Shown here: positions 62,661-64,000 of the stretch, piece after piece
Layout: every line of letters begins with the position of its first letter
Position numbering within the stretch: the stretch's first letter is position 1
Assembly: GCA_900772835.1 (NCBI GenBank)
Contig: CAAGSA010000037.1
Coordinates: forward strand, 1 to 64,000
Direction of reading: 5' to 3'
DNA: 64,000 bases
From: an uncultured Prevotella sp.
GTDB taxonomy: Bacteria > Bacteroidota > Bacteroidia > Bacteroidales > Bacteroidaceae
Notes under the pieces: model-generated
The model's database searches: none
Seen by the model: only the letters and a program-made list of their open reading frames with translations
What the model was told of the DNA's origin: nothing
Position numbers and translations under genes: made by a program

Positions 62661-63347
62661 ATGAAAATCAAATATGCAGCAATCAGTGAAACAGGCAGAC
62701 GGGGCAACAACGAGGACTATTTCAAAGTGGTGGAAATGCCGGAAAGCAACCGTCTGCTTGCCATCGTGTGCGACGGAATGGGCGGACACGCTTGCGGAGA
62801 AGTGGCAAGCGAGACGGTAGGCAATGCCATCTCGAAGTATTGGCAGGAGAATGCGCACGCTGCCGACAACGAAGAAAAGGTCAGAGCGGCGTGCAGGGAA
62901 GCAAGTGGTGCTATGCTCCGGAAATCGGAAGAGCTCGAACTGCCGGAGATGGGAACGACGATGGTTATGGCAAGCATCGAGGGGGACAGGCTGACGGTGG
63001 CCCATGTGGGCGACAGCCGCTGCTATCTGCTGCGACCTGGCGAGGGGCTGCTGTATCTGACGGAAGACCATGTGGCGTTGAGCTTCGGATGGGAAGTGGT
63101 GACGCGATGTTTTTTCTCCACCCATCCGGAGGATGCCGTGCCCGACATCAGACAGTTTGACTTACAAGCTGGCGACAGAATCCTGCTCTGTTCCGATGGG
63201 CTACACAAAAGCGTAGAGGCAGACTCTTTGCCGGAGTTTATGATGGAAGACAAGGCTTTGGAAGATATTCTACACGGGTTTGACATACTCTGCCGGAAGT
63301 ATGGGGATGACAATTATACAGCAGTCTTGATGGAAATTGAATCATAA
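62661..63347 (+). CDS. PP2C-type serine/threonine protein phosphatase
   Basis: A 228-residue metal-dependent phosphatase (PPM/Stp1 type). All core metal motifs are visible: TGRRGNNEDYF (motif 1 Asp), VCDGMGGHACGE, GTTMVMA, VAHVGDSRCYLL, LLCSDGLHKSV and DDNYTAVLM. It would remove phosphate from Ser/Thr of a cytoplasmic target. No Hanks-type kinase is in the window, so the opposing kinase is elsewhere or the target is phosphorylated by an unknown enzyme. The start at 62661 is used; the longer frame from 62616 would overlap the previous stop without family support. Last gene of the operon. Confidence 0.93.
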   Translation: MKIKYAAISETGRRGNNEDYFKVVEMPESNRLLAIVCDGMGGHACGEVASETVGNAISKYWQENAHAADNEEKVRAACREASGAMLRKSEELELPEMGTTMVMASIEGDRLTVAHVGDSRCYLLRPGEGLLYLTEDHVALSFGWEVVTRCFFSTHPEDAVPDIRQFDLQAGDRILLCSDGLHKSVEADSLPEFMMEDKALEDILHGFDILCRKYGDDNYTAVLMEIES

Positions 63348-63577
63348 TACGGTACGCTACCCATTCGGATGTAGTGCGTGGCAAATTGTTCTAACACCCG
63401 ACCTGATCTCCTTGTCTATCCATCTGTTGACTGCATGCCTGGGGGATGCAAACTTGAATCATCTATGAATGCAATGCTGGTGTGGCAAAACATTTGTCGT
63501 ATTTTTACACTTATCATACAAAAAAGTTGCAATATCATTAAAATTGATAGTATGTCAAAATAAAATCCGGAAAATTG
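63348..63577. other. Gap after the PP2C gene
   Basis: No gene, clear terminator or repeat seen in this stretch; short frames here lack family features. Confidence 0.4.
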
Positions 63578-63608
63578 TTTGCTCATATTGATATTTGATA
63601 TATATTTG
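63578..63608 (+). promoter_or_regulatory. Promoter of the poly-G small ORF
   Basis: TTTG at 63578-63581, 19 bases, TATATTTG at 63601-63608, an exact Bacteroidetes promoter. The leader to the ATG at 63734 is about 120 bases. Confidence 0.85.
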
Positions 63609-63733
63609 CAAGACGGAAAAATCACAACGCAAAGACGTGTAAGGCTGTGTATCGTTGCAGCCGAACGGATATTGAAGTCTTAACGCATGAATAGAATTAT
63701 ATAAGTAATATCAATTATTAAAATGTTATCGTT

Positions 63734-63932
63734 ATGAACAAGAAAATTTACAAGCGCCCCCATCTCTGTGTGGTATACACAGAGATGGAAAGCCTCCTTG
63801 CCAGTGTATCGGGGGGGGGTAAAGGGAAAAACGTATGAATTTCAAGGAGATGAGCAGCAGCCAAACATCGGTTTCGGTGGCGATGCCGTAAAGAAAGCGG
63901 ATCAGCCGGAAGACGAAGGCTACGAGGTTTGG
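63734..63932 (+). pseudogene. Small Bacteroidales-type acidic protein, frame broken at a G9 tract (possible phase variation)
   Basis: From the ATG at 63734 the frame reads MNKKIYKRPHLCVVYTEMES, then LLASVSGGG, and ends at a TGA after 34 residues. The break is a run of nine G at 63811-63819. With eight G the frame runs on through YEFQGDEQQPNIGFGGDA to a TAG at 63932, giving 66 residues with an acidic tail ending GYEVW. That product has the layout of a very common uncharacterised Bacteroidales peptide type (KKxYxxP start, VxVxxxxSLLAxS, then Gly- and Asp-rich end). It has an exact promoter. The off state could be slippage in the culture, natural phase variation or a sequencing error. Nothing definite follows to the window end. 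Confidence 0.65.
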
Positions 63933-64000
63933 TAGACTAAGTATGTAGGAAACAAAACTCGGAGCATTAAAAATCATAGAGCGGACTTACTACGGCTCTA

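Overview
The window looks like chromosomal DNA of a Bacteroidales bacterium, most likely in or near the Prevotella group. Many genes are preceded by the Bacteroidetes housekeeping promoter (TTTG, 19-20 nt, TAnnTTTG) instead of -35/-10 boxes, and Shine-Dalgarno sites are mostly absent. There are surface-type lipoproteins, a TonB receptor/lipoprotein pair, several secreted proteins with C-terminal type IX secretion (T9SS)-like tails, and Bacteroidales-specific families (PCMD, DUF6621-like). No genus-level marker gene is present, so the assignment is an inference.

Layout. 1-0.5 kb: end of a transposase gene. 0.5-5.3 kb (minus): TonB-dependent receptor and surface lipoprotein. 5.6-10.1 kb (plus): glutamine synthetase, NhaD-type Na+/H+ antiporter and an Hsp20 chaperone preceded by a sigma-54-like promoter. 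10.3-13.5 kb: large T9SS-type cleaved-adhesin protein. 14.3-21 kb (plus): FabK-like flavoprotein, then an operon of an Imm51-like protein, dxs, trkA and trkH, then a small lipoprotein. 21.1-26.6 kb (minus): GH20 hexosaminidase and the operon etfB-etfA-acyl-CoA dehydrogenase. 26.9-34.4 kb: four secreted proteins, three of them tandem paralogues. 35-39.1 kb: MATE exporter, convergent with a PCMD protein and a phosphoethanolamine transferase. 39.5-47.3 kb (minus): secreted protein, carboxynorspermidine dehydrogenase plus DUF6621-like protein, rhamnulose-1-phosphate aldolase plus a GH65-like hydrolase, and a COG0523 GTPase. A tRNA-Gln(CUG) lies at 47.5 kb. 47.8-51.2 kb (plus): rsfS-ftsH-cdsA. 51.5-53.5 kb: a methyltransferase and a caspase-like conserved hypothetical.

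The most unusual part is 53.7-63.35 kb: one promoter followed by seven closely spaced same-strand genes encoding a Sel1-repeat/CbbX-type AAA+ ATPase, a HExxH metallopeptidase-like protein, three different dynamin-like GTPases (one ending in ankyrin repeats), a small membrane-hairpin protein and a PP2C phosphatase. This looks like a membrane-acting multi-GTPase machine with a chaperone/protease arm and phospho-control. A role in phage defence or membrane remodelling is plausible but unproven. It is followed by a small ORF broken in a tract of nine G residues, a candidate phase-variable gene.

The non-coding DNA is also rich. Two intergenic regions (13,651-14,090 and 52,316-52,755) carry homologous 440-bp elements that align without net gaps. 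Others hold 22-bp, 21-bp, 18-bp and roughly 17-bp tandem repeats, a paired 101-bp repeat with an inverted copy between, large inverted repeats, and a second remnant of the transposase end.
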